Source: Reichenbachiella agariperforans
Lineage (GTDB): Bacteria; Bacteroidota; Bacteroidia; Cytophagales; Cyclobacteriaceae
Assembly: GCF_900142205.1 (NCBI RefSeq)
Contig: NZ_FRAA01000001.1
Span: forward strand, 588,803 to 652,802
Reading direction: 5' to 3'
DNA: 64,000 bases
Below are positions 8,911-18,064 of the stretch, in pieces. The number at the start of each line of letters is the position of its first letter. Positions within the stretch are counted from its first letter, which is position 1. The notes under the pieces are model-generated. The model saw only the letters and a program-made list of their open reading frames with translations, had not been told where the DNA came from and made no database searches. Position numbers and translations under genes: made by a program.

Positions 8911-11154
8911 TTAGAAAAAGTAACTAAAGCCAAGTTTAGCAAAGAATGGCGTACCTGGCGTAAAGTGAATCTCCTCCACTGGCGCAGGTTCATCTTCTAA
9001 GCGTGACTCAGTCAGGAACTGCGTCTCCTTCCACTCTTGGTTGAGGAGGTTTTCTACAGTCAAACTTACCTGATATTTGGGCTGAGTATAGTTAACAACC
9101 GCATCCATGATGAAGTAGCCCTCAGCGATCACGCTGCGATCTTCATTGGCTGCTCGATCACCGAGATAGCGGTAGCGAACACTCCCATTCCATCCCTGTT
9201 CAAAATCGAAACTCAGCCCCCCTATACTCGTGAATACTGGCGCCAACGGTATATACTGTGCAGCTTCGGGTTCGTCTATCGATCGTGCTTTGGTGTAGTT
9301 CAAATCCACATCCGCAAACAACCATGAGGTCAGTTCCGCACGTACTGATAAGTCTACCCCCTTACGGTTCGTTTTTCCTCCTGCTTCGACCACTCCTTCG
9401 TCACCTACATAAACAAATTCCTGATCCAAGTCCAGATTCCAAGTCGTCAGATTGATAGCCAGCCACGAAGCGGGCTTATAAAACATACCAATATCCTGAC
9501 CATAGGCCTTCGGCAATATTTCCTCACCACTCTGTGCCACAACCACACGTGTGTCATTAGAGTGAAACCCTGTACCTGCCTTCACAAAAAAGCTCAGGTT
9601 AGGAGATAGCTGATAGTTTAGTCGAGCCTTTGGACTCCAGGTTCCCTTATCCTCTGTGCGATCAGTCGCATCCAACCTATTGGCATAATTAAAAAACAAG
9701 TGATCATAGCGCAACTCCGCATCCAGTACCAACTGTGGCAAAAGTGCTATGGACTCCCCTATGTAAGCACTCACGTTACTCTGATTCACATCACCTCGTG
9801 CAATATCAGACAGTACCTCCTGACGATCTTTGGTGCGTGACAGACGGATATCATCCACATGATCATAGCGCATAGTTGCGCCAGCTTTGGACTGCAGTTG
9901 GATAGACCCGAGATAATCGCTTCGTTTGTATTCACTTTTGTATCCGATAATATCTCTCGTTTCGCTTTGGGTGATTTGATCTCCATTGACGGGATCATTG
10001 AGGAAGAAGGTAAAATTGGACACTAGATTAAAATCATATCGACTATAGTACAGCTGATTGCTCCATGTCGCTCCTTTTAAGTCCTGCACCAACTGTAGAT
10101 TCAAGTTAGTTCTAGCGGTTTCTCCCCCCTCAGTATCATCTATCGCGCCATATCTAGTGATTTGCCCACTCTCCACAGCCCTCACTGGGATTTGACCAGA
10201 AGCTGTCCATTTGCTATAAAAAGTGGATGCAGTCGCTGTAAACAAAGTGTTTGGGTTCCACTGACTCTTGTATTTAGCCATGACGTTGTACCGCCTAAAC
10301 CCCTGACTACTCTCAAAATAGCCATCTGAACCGAACACCTCTCCTGCTACGAACAATTGATCATCTTCGTCACTTTCTGGAGTCCCCAAAAGATTGAACA
10401 TTCCGACCGTCCTAAATGTACCATACTGTCCTCCTTCTACTTTGATCGTGTTGTGATCGACTGCATCTCGCGTCTTGAACGACACATAACCCGCCGTGGT
10501 AAAATCACCATACTCTGCATAATGAGGTCCTTTGTTGAAATCAACACGCTGTATTGTCTCCGGAATGAGAAAATGCAAATCTGAATAGCCCTGCCCATGT
10601 GCATGGGATGGCATATTGACAGGCATACCATCTACCGATATAGAAATATCTGTACCATGATCTATATCGAACCCTCTCAAAAATATCTGTTCTGCCTTAC
10701 CACCTCCGGCATGCTGTCCTATGAACAATCCTGGTACATAACGCAAAATCTCTTGCGAATTATTGATCGGACGCACCGCTAGATCATACTGTGAAAGGCT
10801 ATGGATAATCTCCGTATCATCAGGTGTAATCACAACATTAGATAAGCTAATACTGCTGGGCTGCATCGTGATCACGAGCGGATCGTTTGTCTGATCCACT
10901 AAGGCGACCTGCTGCATTTCATATCCTATGAATGACACGGTCAGATACTTCGCTTCATCACTGATTTTGATTTTGAACTTCCCGAAAGGGTCTGTGACGA
11001 CTCCCTCACCTAAATCACTGAGGATTGTCGCTCCTGGTAGTGCTTTGCCTTTCTCGTCTCTAACCGTACCATTGTACAACTGGTCAGAAGCTAAAGCCTC
11101 TACAGTAGCCAATAGATAGATTACTACTAGAAGGATATATGTCCGTTTCGTCAT
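8911..11154 (-). CDS. TonB-dependent outer-membrane receptor with carboxypeptidase-like domain
   Basis: This 747-residue receptor has a signal peptide (residues 1-23), a carboxypeptidase-regulatory-like domain (GTVRDEKGKALPGATI to about residue 100), and a plug domain with RPINNSQEILRYVPGLFIGQ and GFDIDHGTDISISVDGMP. A 22-strand-type barrel ends in the aromatic terminus FSYFF. It is not of the SusC type because the EEVVVVGYG motif and a SusD partner are missing; it looks like the CirA/FecA branch for metal chelates or small organics. It appears monocistronic, with a -7 box only 4 bp before the ATG. The gene is intact; the substrate cannot be read from sequence. Confidence 0.9.
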   Translation of the reverse strand: MTKRTYILLVVIYLLATVEALASDQLYNGTVRDEKGKALPGATILSDLGEGVVTDPFGKFKIKISDEAKYLTVSFIGYEMQQVALVDQTNDPLVITMQPSSISLSNVVITPDDTEIIHSLSQYDLAVRPINNSQEILRYVPGLFIGQHAGGGKAEQIFLRGFDIDHGTDISISVDGMPVNMPSHAHGQGYSDLHFLIPETIQRVDFNKGPHYAEYGDFTTAGYVSFKTRDAVDHNTIKVEGGQYGTFRTVGMFNLLGTPESDEDDQLFVAGEVFGSDGYFESSQGFRRYNVMAKYKSQWNPNTLFTATASTFYSKWTASGQIPVRAVESGQITRYGAIDDTEGGETARTNLNLQLVQDLKGATWSNQLYYSRYDFNLVSNFTFFLNDPVNGDQITQSETRDIIGYKSEYKRSDYLGSIQLQSKAGATMRYDHVDDIRLSRTKDRQEVLSDIARGDVNQSNVSAYIGESIALLPQLVLDAELRYDHLFFNYANRLDATDRTEDKGTWSPKARLNYQLSPNLSFFVKAGTGFHSNDTRVVVAQSGEEILPKAYGQDIGMFYKPASWLAINLTTWNLDLDQEFVYVGDEGVVEAGGKTNRKGVDLSVRAELTSWLFADVDLNYTKARSIDEPEAAQYIPLAPVFTSIGGLSFDFEQGWNGSVRYRYLGDRAANEDRSVIAEGYFIMDAVVNYTQPKYQVSLTVENLLNQEWKETQFLTESRLEDEPAPVEEIHFTPGTPFFAKLGFSYFF

Positions 11155-11158
11155 GGTG

Positions 11159-11166
11159 CAAAAATA
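11159..11166 (-). promoter_or_regulatory. -7 promoter box immediately before a start codon
   Basis: On the minus strand this reads TATTTTTG, an exact TAnnTTTG box, ending 4 bp before the receptor ATG at 11154. If used, transcription would begin at or next to the start codon, giving a leaderless mRNA. Confidence 0.45.
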
Positions 11167-11626
11167 CTATAGGTTGGCTATTTGATTATCGATTTTATGT
11201 GTGAGCTGAGGCCCCAGTTCAAAAGACGCTTCTCTCGCTTCTTTTAGATAGGTTTCTGCTTCAGTTTTTCCATAAGCGGAATATATAACACCTATATGGT
11301 ATAGGGTTTTGATTATAAATAATAGTTCCATGGAAGATCAAGCCTGCTGTAGCAAAGCTATCTATGCATCAAAATAGACTCTAAGAACCTGAGTTCGATT
11401 AATGAAGGATATAAATCATCTTCTTAATTCAAGGTTTTTGAAAATTACACTGTCTGAGCGATAGCGAGTTTATAATTTTCTAGCCTTTTTGCTTCCTTTT
11501 TTGGCAATGAAAAAAGAAGCGTTTACCTACCGGAAGCATGGCCTGTCTGGTTTGAAGACAAAGTACAATTGATGCATTTCAGAAACGGTTTTAATGAAAG
11601 TTAAAATCGAACGCAGGTGACTAGCT
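11167..11626. other. intergenic region with inverted copies of a dispersed 15-bp motif
   Basis: No gene is supported here. At 11386-11400 lies AACCTGAGTTCGATT and at 11605-11619 a diverged inverse copy (two mismatches), about 230 bp apart. The exact 15-mer recurs at 23055 (inverse) and 63978. The segment between the copies contains short purine-rich runs but no long open frame, so it could be the scar of a small mobile element. Confidence 0.4.
11386..11400 (+). repeat. dispersed 15-bp motif, copy 1
   Basis: AACCTGAGTTCGATT; the identical sequence occurs at 63978-63992 and as its reverse complement at 23055-23069. A diverged copy (13 of 15) lies at 22876-22890. Confidence 0.5.
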
Positions 11627-12094
11627 TTAGTGAAGTGTGTAAAAGCCGTCTCCAAACACATCAGAGACGGCTACAGCTATGTCTGCTGCGATACGTGTAT
11701 CTCCAGCGATAATCTCACTGTTCAGACCCGTCTGAGCTGCTGTGACTACCCCGTAGGCAATCGCCTGTCCATCTCTGAAAAATACTTGAATCACCTGATC
11801 CTCGACATTGTCAGCATCCGAATCGATGTTGACCTCATACATGACATCATCATCAAACGATGGTGTCGTTCCTGGAGCAGTTAGACCCGCTACATGGCAT
11901 ACGAACACATAGCTGTCTGCGTAAGCAGGACACTCGAATGCACAGTAGTCTGTGATATCACTCACTGTGCTACCGCTCTCTAAACTACAGTACTGAATTA
12001 CTAGACACTCAATCTGGCTATAGGGCATACAGCGTTTAGACAAAAGAGACTTTACCTTTTGTCTAGCGATTAAATCGTTTTGATTTATCATCAC
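11627..12094 (-). pseudogene. truncated remnant of a DUF4331 protein
   Basis: The 155-codon frame contains a recognisable DUF4331 core: SDITDYCAFECP, then APGTTPSFDDDVMYE, then IDSDADNVEDQVIQVFF and GQAIAYG. Complete DUF4331 proteins are usually several hundred residues, start with a secretion signal and contain further repeats. Here the N-terminal 40 residues are unlike the family and the frame stops soon after the first repeat unit. Several expected positions are Cys, which also points to drift. It lies between two TonB receptor genes on the same strand. I read it as a decayed fragment; a short functional derivative is possible but less likely. Confidence 0.6.
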
Positions 12095-12147
12095 AGCGGT
12101 GCTATGTATAGCATAACAACCCTCTAATACCTACTCAGCTTAACTCT

Positions 12148-14535
12148 TTAGGAATCCGATGCCCATTTCAATTTGCTAAAACGATAAGAAAGCGTCAGAT
12201 AATACCGCACGGAGTTGCGCTGATAAGTGTTCGCCGAGGCAAAAGTATCAGACTGATCTACGACACTGTTTCGTTCCCAACTATGTAGCAAATCAGCAAA
12301 CTTCATACTCACACTTAATTTATCATCAAGCAGTTTTTGTCTCATCACAAAGTCAGCAAAATAGTAGGGTTCGTTGTAGCCTTGAGCGGTGAGTTGTTGA
12401 GAAAAATAATTCATAGTGAGCTGTGTCGAAAAACCCATGGGCAATTGATACTCCAGACTCGACTTACTAGAAAAGTTAGTACCTCTCCTCCTTAGTTGTT
12501 CTTGCATACTGTTGTAGGTGGTATAGGCTGCATTAGAGAGGTTCATGCTTGTATTGATTCTCAGTTGCTCAATAGGACGAAAATTAGCAATCAACTCCCA
12601 TCCCAAAGATGCTGCTGCGTCCACATTGGTGTAGGTAAAATTGACAATTTCGTTTTCGTCTTCAAAGCGGTATCGAATATCTGCATCCTTCACCTGCTTA
12701 TAATAAACACTATTGCTCAAGTACACTTGATCGCCATTCCATGTCTTGTCATGGCTCAATTCCAAAGCGTTAATAGATTGTGGCTTCAGGTAAGGGTTTC
12801 CATAGCTAATCGCTGTAGGACTATAGTAGGTCACGAAAGGGTTAAGTCTATAGTAGTTCGGCGCTTTATTCTTCGTGGAGTAATTGAATGACAGACTCTG
12901 GCTTTCATCCATTTGGTAAGCCAGCTGTATGCTTGGCATCAAACGCCAATATTGATTCAAATAACTTTCTTCTATCCCTACCGCTTGTGGATCGAGCGAG
13001 GTATGTTCTGCGCGCACACCTAGGCTATAACTCAGCGATTCTAATCCTACCACTGTTCCATTGAATTGACCATAAGTTGTCCATACTTTTTCAGCATAGA
13101 TGTATTGGTTGGATCGATTGGTATCTTTCTCCCACCCGTTGTTTTCGTGATATGTAGAATAGTCGTAGATACGCTCTGAATTGCGTAACCAATACGCTGC
13201 ACCTATTTCTACTCTATAGTTATCCCCTAAACCATGTTCGTAATCCACTGAGTATCTTTGACGGATATCCCCAGTCATTTTATCATTGATCTGATCCAAT
13301 CGACTGACTTCCCTAAAACTCCCATCAGCGTTGAATGTACTGTCCAAAAACACGAACTCATCATCCTTGTCACTATAGCCATATTTCACTCTAGCGCGCA
13401 GCTCGCTCTTCCCTTCTCTAAAGGCCTGTTTGAACAAGAAATTCCCCCAAAACCAGTGCCTTTGGTCCTCTCCCTTTCTAGATCGGTCGAGTGTTCTATC
13501 CAAAACCTCATCATTAGTATACTCTACATCGAACTCCTTTTCAGGATTGAAATTATTAATCCCAGATGAGGCATTTAACTGAATCAAATTATCCTCATTC
13601 ATCCTGTATTGAGTCTTGAAATGATAGTACTGATTATACATATCATTGCGACCAGCGTAGTATTGATCTTGCTGTGTTGTATCTTCACTATAACTAGTTC
13701 TGTAGCTATCACCATTATCCAAACGACTGTCCCACTTCTGGCTAGTACCGCCCCCTATTTCAAACTGATTGTTTCTCCACTTTCCATTCGCATTGGCTCT
13801 TTTGTAGTTGTCATTACCTACTCCTAAGGCTGCGTTGGCAAAAGTCCCTTGTCTGTTTCCTTTTTTCAGCACGACATTGATCACGCTCTCTCCATTCTTC
13901 ACATCGTATTTGGCAGATGGAGTACTAATCACTTCGATAGACTCTATTTCACTCGCTGGAATTTGCTCCAAAATATTGGCCACATCAGACTCCACGCCAT
14001 CTATAAAAATGGCCACTTGCCTCCCTCTAAAAGAAACCTCATCATCTATCCCGACGGATGTCGAAGGGATGTTTTGAAGCATATCGAGGGCATTGCTGGA
14101 CTCGGAGGCTGGAGAAGCGCCTACATTGAACGCTTTCACGCCTGGTCTAACCTCTACATCATATTTTCTAGATTCGATCACTACCTCCTCCATTCGTTTC
14201 ACATCTGACTGCAATACTACCTGCCCCAGGTTCAAATCAGTACTCAAATCTTGATTGTTCAACAACATGGTCTTGTATCCTATATAGGACAACCGTATAT
14301 GATATTTGCCCGCAGGGACAGTCATCCTATAGTTGCCGTCATAGTCTGACACAGTACCACTGACTATGGAAGAATCTGCTAGCGCTAATACGGCAATATT
14401 AGAGAATGGAACACCTAGCCCTTCTTCATCAATAGTCTGGCCTGAGAGCTGTATCTTACTTTGGGAAAACGAGAGATTACCGACTAGCAAAGCGAATACA
14501 ACTAGCCCGAATTTTAGAATCGTAAAAAATTTCAT
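12148..14535 (-). CDS. TonB-dependent receptor / outer-membrane beta-barrel protein
   Basis: This is a receptor of about 795 residues. The start at 14535 (second Met of the long frame) was chosen because it gives a clean signal peptide, MKFFTILKFGLVVFALLVG, ending near SFS. A carboxypeptidase-like domain (SGQTIDEEGLGVPFSNI) follows, then a plug with RPGVKAFNVGASPASESSNAL and FRGRQVAIFIDGVES. A large barrel of the outer_membrane_beta-barrel_3 type, rich in Tyr, Asn and Ser, ends in LTLSYRFSKLKW. It has no SusD neighbour. The next downstream genes on this strand lie beyond the DUF4331 remnant. The gene is intact; the ligand is unknown. Confidence 0.88.
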   Translation of the reverse strand: MKFFTILKFGLVVFALLVGNLSFSQSKIQLSGQTIDEEGLGVPFSNIAVLALADSSIVSGTVSDYDGNYRMTVPAGKYHIRLSYIGYKTMLLNNQDLSTDLNLGQVVLQSDVKRMEEVVIESRKYDVEVRPGVKAFNVGASPASESSNALDMLQNIPSTSVGIDDEVSFRGRQVAIFIDGVESDVANILEQIPASEIESIEVISTPSAKYDVKNGESVINVVLKKGNRQGTFANAALGVGNDNYKRANANGKWRNNQFEIGGGTSQKWDSRLDNGDSYRTSYSEDTTQQDQYYAGRNDMYNQYYHFKTQYRMNEDNLIQLNASSGINNFNPEKEFDVEYTNDEVLDRTLDRSRKGEDQRHWFWGNFLFKQAFREGKSELRARVKYGYSDKDDEFVFLDSTFNADGSFREVSRLDQINDKMTGDIRQRYSVDYEHGLGDNYRVEIGAAYWLRNSERIYDYSTYHENNGWEKDTNRSNQYIYAEKVWTTYGQFNGTVVGLESLSYSLGVRAEHTSLDPQAVGIEESYLNQYWRLMPSIQLAYQMDESQSLSFNYSTKNKAPNYYRLNPFVTYYSPTAISYGNPYLKPQSINALELSHDKTWNGDQVYLSNSVYYKQVKDADIRYRFEDENEIVNFTYTNVDAAASLGWELIANFRPIEQLRINTSMNLSNAAYTTYNSMQEQLRRRGTNFSSKSSLEYQLPMGFSTQLTMNYFSQQLTAQGYNEPYYFADFVMRQKLLDDKLSVSMKFADLLHSWERNSVVDQSDTFASANTYQRNSVRYYLTLSYRFSKLKWASDS

Positions 14536-14666
14536 AGAATCAGATTTTATTTGCCAGAGCAAAGCAAATTTCATACCTATATAAAAGACTTAAAACATAC
14601 CAACAACAATATCAATCAATAGTTCAACAAAAGTAAGGCATCCAAACCTAACACTGCCCCGTCAAA

Positions 14667-15830
14667 TCAATTCCCGACCCTTCCTGCGCGCAGCATAGCT
14701 TCAATGAAGTAGTAATCAGCATATGTCAACGGAACGTCTACTTCACTATTAGCTGGTAGATGCCCCACGCAATGCTCAATCAGGAAATTACCATTGGCAC
14801 CCAAGTCTGCTAGGTAGTTGGTAGACAGGCTGGTCAACATTTCATTAGCTAGCGCATTGTAGCCCTGACCAGGTGAATAGCTGTCTAACTCCAAAAGTGC
14901 TGAAGCCATAATCGCTGCTGAGGAAGCATCGCGCGGCGCATCAGAAGCAGCATCAAAATCCCAAACTGGAACCTTATCCACTGGTAGATTGGGGTGGTTC
15001 ATCACGAACTTTGCAATCTTGTTGGCTTGATCAAGGTATATCGTATCCCCAGTTGCTCTAAACATAACAGTATAACCATACAGACCCCATGCCTGGCCTC
15101 TCGCCCAAGCTGAATCATCGCTCAAACCTTGTGCAGTTTTCTTCTCTTGGACTCCACTACCATCTGGGGCATAGTTAACCACGTGATAGCTACTGTTGTC
15201 TTCTCTGAAGTGATTGGCTAGTGTAGTATTCGCATGAGTCACAGCTATGTCATAATAGCTACTATCCCCTGTCTCCTCGGTCGCCCAAAACAACAACTCA
15301 AGATTCATCATGTTGTCGATGATCACGATGTAGTCATCGGCCCCTGAGTCCCAGGACCGAATACAACCTACCTCTGGAGAAAAACGGCTAGACAGGGATT
15401 TGGCACTATTGATCAATACCTCCTTATAGTCAGCGCTAGAATTCAACCGATTGGCATTCCCAAAACTACAAAACATCATAAACCCTAAATCATGCGTACC
15501 TGTGTTGAACTGTTCCTTCTCAAGAAGGCCAAGCATGCGGTTTGCCTCGTTGAACAATACAGTATCTCCATCGATTTCATACAAATACAACAGTGTACCT
15601 GGATAAAAGCCACTACACCACCACTCCGAATTACTGGTGGTCAACTTGTCTTTTTCGAAGGATCTAGGAAAATCTTCCTTCTCCAAAGTACTCATCATGT
15701 TTTTGTAATGACTAGAGGCTAATTCGGCAGGTGTCATGGTCGTGGCACTTCCCACTAACGTTGTTTGTTTCTCTTGTCTCTTGCAAGCCACTAAAGCAGC
15801 CATTGCCAATATTAGTATCAATCTATTCAT
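14667..15830 (-). CDS. GH88 family unsaturated glucuronyl hydrolase, lipoprotein
   Basis: This 387-residue lipoprotein has the lipobox LVAC with Cys16. It removes the 4,5-unsaturated uronic acid left at the non-reducing end by polysaccharide lyases. The alpha6/alpha6-barrel motifs of GH88 are clear: WCSGFYPGTLLYLYE, THDLGFMMF with Asp114, and IDNMMNLELL with Asp172. These Asp residues correspond in motif and spacing to the nucleophile-side and catalytic Asp of the Bacillus enzyme. DDSAWARGQAWGLYG lines the active site. It starts 12 bp after the BNR_4 propeller gene, so the two are one operon, which fits lyase followed by hydrolase. GH105 is the main alternative label. Confidence 0.88.
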   Translation of the reverse strand: MNRLILILAMAALVACKRQEKQTTLVGSATTMTPAELASSHYKNMMSTLEKEDFPRSFEKDKLTTSNSEWWCSGFYPGTLLYLYEIDGDTVLFNEANRMLGLLEKEQFNTGTHDLGFMMFCSFGNANRLNSSADYKEVLINSAKSLSSRFSPEVGCIRSWDSGADDYIVIIDNMMNLELLFWATEETGDSSYYDIAVTHANTTLANHFREDNSSYHVVNYAPDGSGVQEKKTAQGLSDDSAWARGQAWGLYGYTVMFRATGDTIYLDQANKIAKFVMNHPNLPVDKVPVWDFDAASDAPRDASSAAIMASALLELDSYSPGQGYNALANEMLTSLSTNYLADLGANGNFLIEHCVGHLPANSEVDVPLTYADYYFIEAMLRAGRVGN

Positions 15831-15842
15831 GCTATTTCTTAG

Positions 15843-17183
15843 TTATATTTCCCACTCCAATACCTGTACCATCTGTGCTGCAGCCTCTGCCATTCCTTCC
15901 CCATCTACTTGCATCACATCTTGCAAAAACAAATGTAACTCTTGATTTTGCAACCACAAACTGGGATCTAAAGTCGGCTCCCAGGCTGGATAACCACTTT
16001 CGGTCAAATCCTGTAATTTCCATTGACCAAGGTCAGCCATAGGCGCACGAGCAATCGACACTTTATTTCCTCTCTCTGCATCTCTAAAAACAACCGTGGC
16101 ATACTCATCATCCATAACGATTTGTGGTCTGGAGATCGGAATAAATTTCGTCCCAGTACCAGATAAGCTAAAGGTCTCATTTCTAAATCCCAAATCATGA
16201 GTATACCAGACGTCATCACGGTGATAAACAACATGGTACTGAGGCACATCACTTCCTACCGACCTCCAGTAGCTTACGATGGCGGGATTCCCCTGCGGGT
16301 CAGTAGCCATGGATGTCTGATTGATCAGTTCGCTATTCTGAGGAATGGGATGAATCAACTCTGCACTAGTCTGTGTGATAGGCAAATCATATCCTGTTCC
16401 ATCTGATTTTTGCCAAGTAAGCCCTCCGTCTGTAGATTGTGCATAGTTCATGTCATGGTTGCTCGCCACATCAGGACTTTCTCGCCATACCCATGAGACA
16501 TGAATTGACCCATCCTGCCCTACACATGCTTGCCAATAGGCATTTCTTTGCCCTTCTCCACTAATCAGATTCTCTTGCAGCCTTGTCCATTGGGCATCTG
16601 CCAAAACGTAACGGTTGATAATCAAATTGCCATCTCCCGACCCTCCATCTCTGTAAAAGAAAAGCAAGTCCCCACTAGGCATGGCATAAAACTCTGGATA
16701 AGACACGACCTCCTCTTTCTGATCCAACATGGACAACTCATCACCGAACTCCAGCTTTTCAGGTGCTGTGGATTTGATATATCTCAGTTTGGAGTTATGA
16801 TGATCCCAGCTCACATGAAGATAGCCCTCACCATCCACGATCAGACTGATGGAATTGTGCGCATCCGATGTATTGCCCTTGTAACGCGTGGTTTTCAGTT
16901 CCCAATCATCAGTTCCCAGCCGCCTCTTCCCTATCACCATGTGACTCTCGGCATCATAGTAGCTGATGTATTGGTAGCCCTTGAAACTATATAGAGAATT
17001 TTTCCTAAACACAGGCGTATTGATCGAGTTACTTGCCCAGCCTTCTCCAACGGGCACTATTTTCGTATTGGGTACGCACGACCATGATACGAGCATCAGT
17101 AGTACGATTAACGTCAGTATACCCATTCTCTCCCCGCTTGTTTGTCGTCGAACATAGGGACGCTCCATGTCTTTCACTTTCAT
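15843..17183 (-). CDS. BNR_4 beta-propeller lipoprotein, candidate polysaccharide (ulvan-type) lyase
   Basis: This 446-residue protein has a signal sequence and lipobox-like LVSWSC (Cys36). The start could be Met1, Met6 or Met20; all precede the hydrophobic stretch. The body is a BNR_4 propeller with repeated Asp-box-like turns (YAQSTDGGLTWQKSDG). Two histidines in AHNSIS (His109) and SWDHHN (His129) are 20 residues apart. PL24/PL25 ulvan lyases use two catalytic His at about this spacing on the same fold; that memory-based comparison is not verified here. The neighbour is a GH88 hydrolase, the usual downstream enzyme for lyase products. Lyase function is inferred; a binding-only BNR protein is the alternative. 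Confidence 0.7.
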   Translation of the reverse strand: MKVKDMERPYVRRQTSGERMGILTLIVLLMLVSWSCVPNTKIVPVGEGWASNSINTPVFRKNSLYSFKGYQYISYYDAESHMVIGKRRLGTDDWELKTTRYKGNTSDAHNSISLIVDGEGYLHVSWDHHNSKLRYIKSTAPEKLEFGDELSMLDQKEEVVSYPEFYAMPSGDLLFFYRDGGSGDGNLIINRYVLADAQWTRLQENLISGEGQRNAYWQACVGQDGSIHVSWVWRESPDVASNHDMNYAQSTDGGLTWQKSDGTGYDLPITQTSAELIHPIPQNSELINQTSMATDPQGNPAIVSYWRSVGSDVPQYHVVYHRDDVWYTHDLGFRNETFSLSGTGTKFIPISRPQIVMDDEYATVVFRDAERGNKVSIARAPMADLGQWKLQDLTESGYPAWEPTLDPSLWLQNQELHLFLQDVMQVDGEGMAEAAAQMVQVLEWEI

Positions 17184-17261
17184 GTATACAATACTACATT
17201 ATCAGTTTATTTCTTGGTAATAAATTTAGATAAGTCTTGATACCATTTCTTAATAAAGACA

Positions 17262-17468
17262 CTACTCTGCCTCTACTAGTTCTTCAACCTTTCGGCTGAC
17301 TACAGGTCTATTTTTAGGCATTGAGTTATGTTGTGCTTTCTGCTCAGTAGCTCTTCCGGCCTTCCTCTTTTTTCCCAGCCATATCCATAGCCCTGTGATA
17401 GGTAAACCGGCAGAAATCCGTGCCGCAAAAAAGGCCAATATCAGCCCCACATGGATGTCATCATTCAT
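17262..17468 (-). pseudogene. C-terminal remnant of a PepSY-associated TM protein
   Basis: The 68-codon frame begins DDIHVGLILAFFAA and continues with a helix (ISAGLPITGLWIWLGKKRK) that matches the last membrane segment of PepSY-TM iron-uptake proteins, which end in similar IWWGKKRK tails. The rest of the roughly 370-residue protein is missing, and about eight residues between HVG and ILAFFA seem deleted. It lies directly downstream of a TonB receptor stub, the usual neighbour of PepSY-TM genes. I read it as debris of a siderophore-uptake locus. Confidence 0.65.
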
Positions 17469-17558
17469 GGCTCTGAACTGCTGTCCAGCACTTTCTCTTT
17501 TAGTGTGAATGTATATGCTGCTGTAGAAAATGCGGATACTTCGTTTTTTTTGGATTGG

Positions 17559-17804
17559 CTATGAAACCCCACTCCAGAAATCAACAAAGTATGCTGACCA
17601 ACTGGTCACATGGCTAATCAGGCAATTACCTTCCGTGTCTGCCGATGCTCCATAGGATGTCTCTTTGATCCCGACACTGATACCGAATAGCGGTTTCCCT
17701 TTTTCGTTACTAATGGTTCTTTGTAGATTGTTTGTTTTGGTTTGGGCACTGACGCCATGAGTCGCCATGGTCATGATAGATGGTAGGGAGACAATTTGTT
17801 TCAT
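17559..17804 (-). pseudogene. N-terminal remnant of a TonB-dependent siderophore receptor
   Basis: The 81-codon frame has a poor signal-like start (QIVSLPSIMTMATHGVSAQ). It continues with a carboxypeptidase-like domain start (ISNEKGKPLFGISVGIKETSYGASADTEGN), typical of TonB receptors, and then runs into unrelated residues and a stop. Plug and barrel, about 600 residues, are missing. Together with the PepSY fragment 90 bp downstream it suggests one large internal deletion removed most of a receptor-PepSY operon. Confidence 0.62.
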
Positions 17805-18064
17805 TCGTCGCTATTTACACTTATTCCAAACAACACAAAAATGAATACATGTCATGGGGTAGGCAATCGCTAGGAATAGTGAATTACACCTGAACTGGTC
17901 GTGCTTTCGGAGATACTGATACCAACAGCTCCTGTCTTATCAGAGCAATATCGGATTAACCTCAGGTTAGAACGCAGAGATGTCATCCTGATCTCTATTT
18001 GGCTGCACTTAGAATTGAAGCACAAACCGTTGCTGCGCACACCTGTGCAGCCTATCTTTGGATC

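Noticed and set aside
12496-14208. Several 70-130-codon plus-strand frames opposite the TonB receptor
   Set aside because: They are antisense shadows of a strong coding frame with clear domains.
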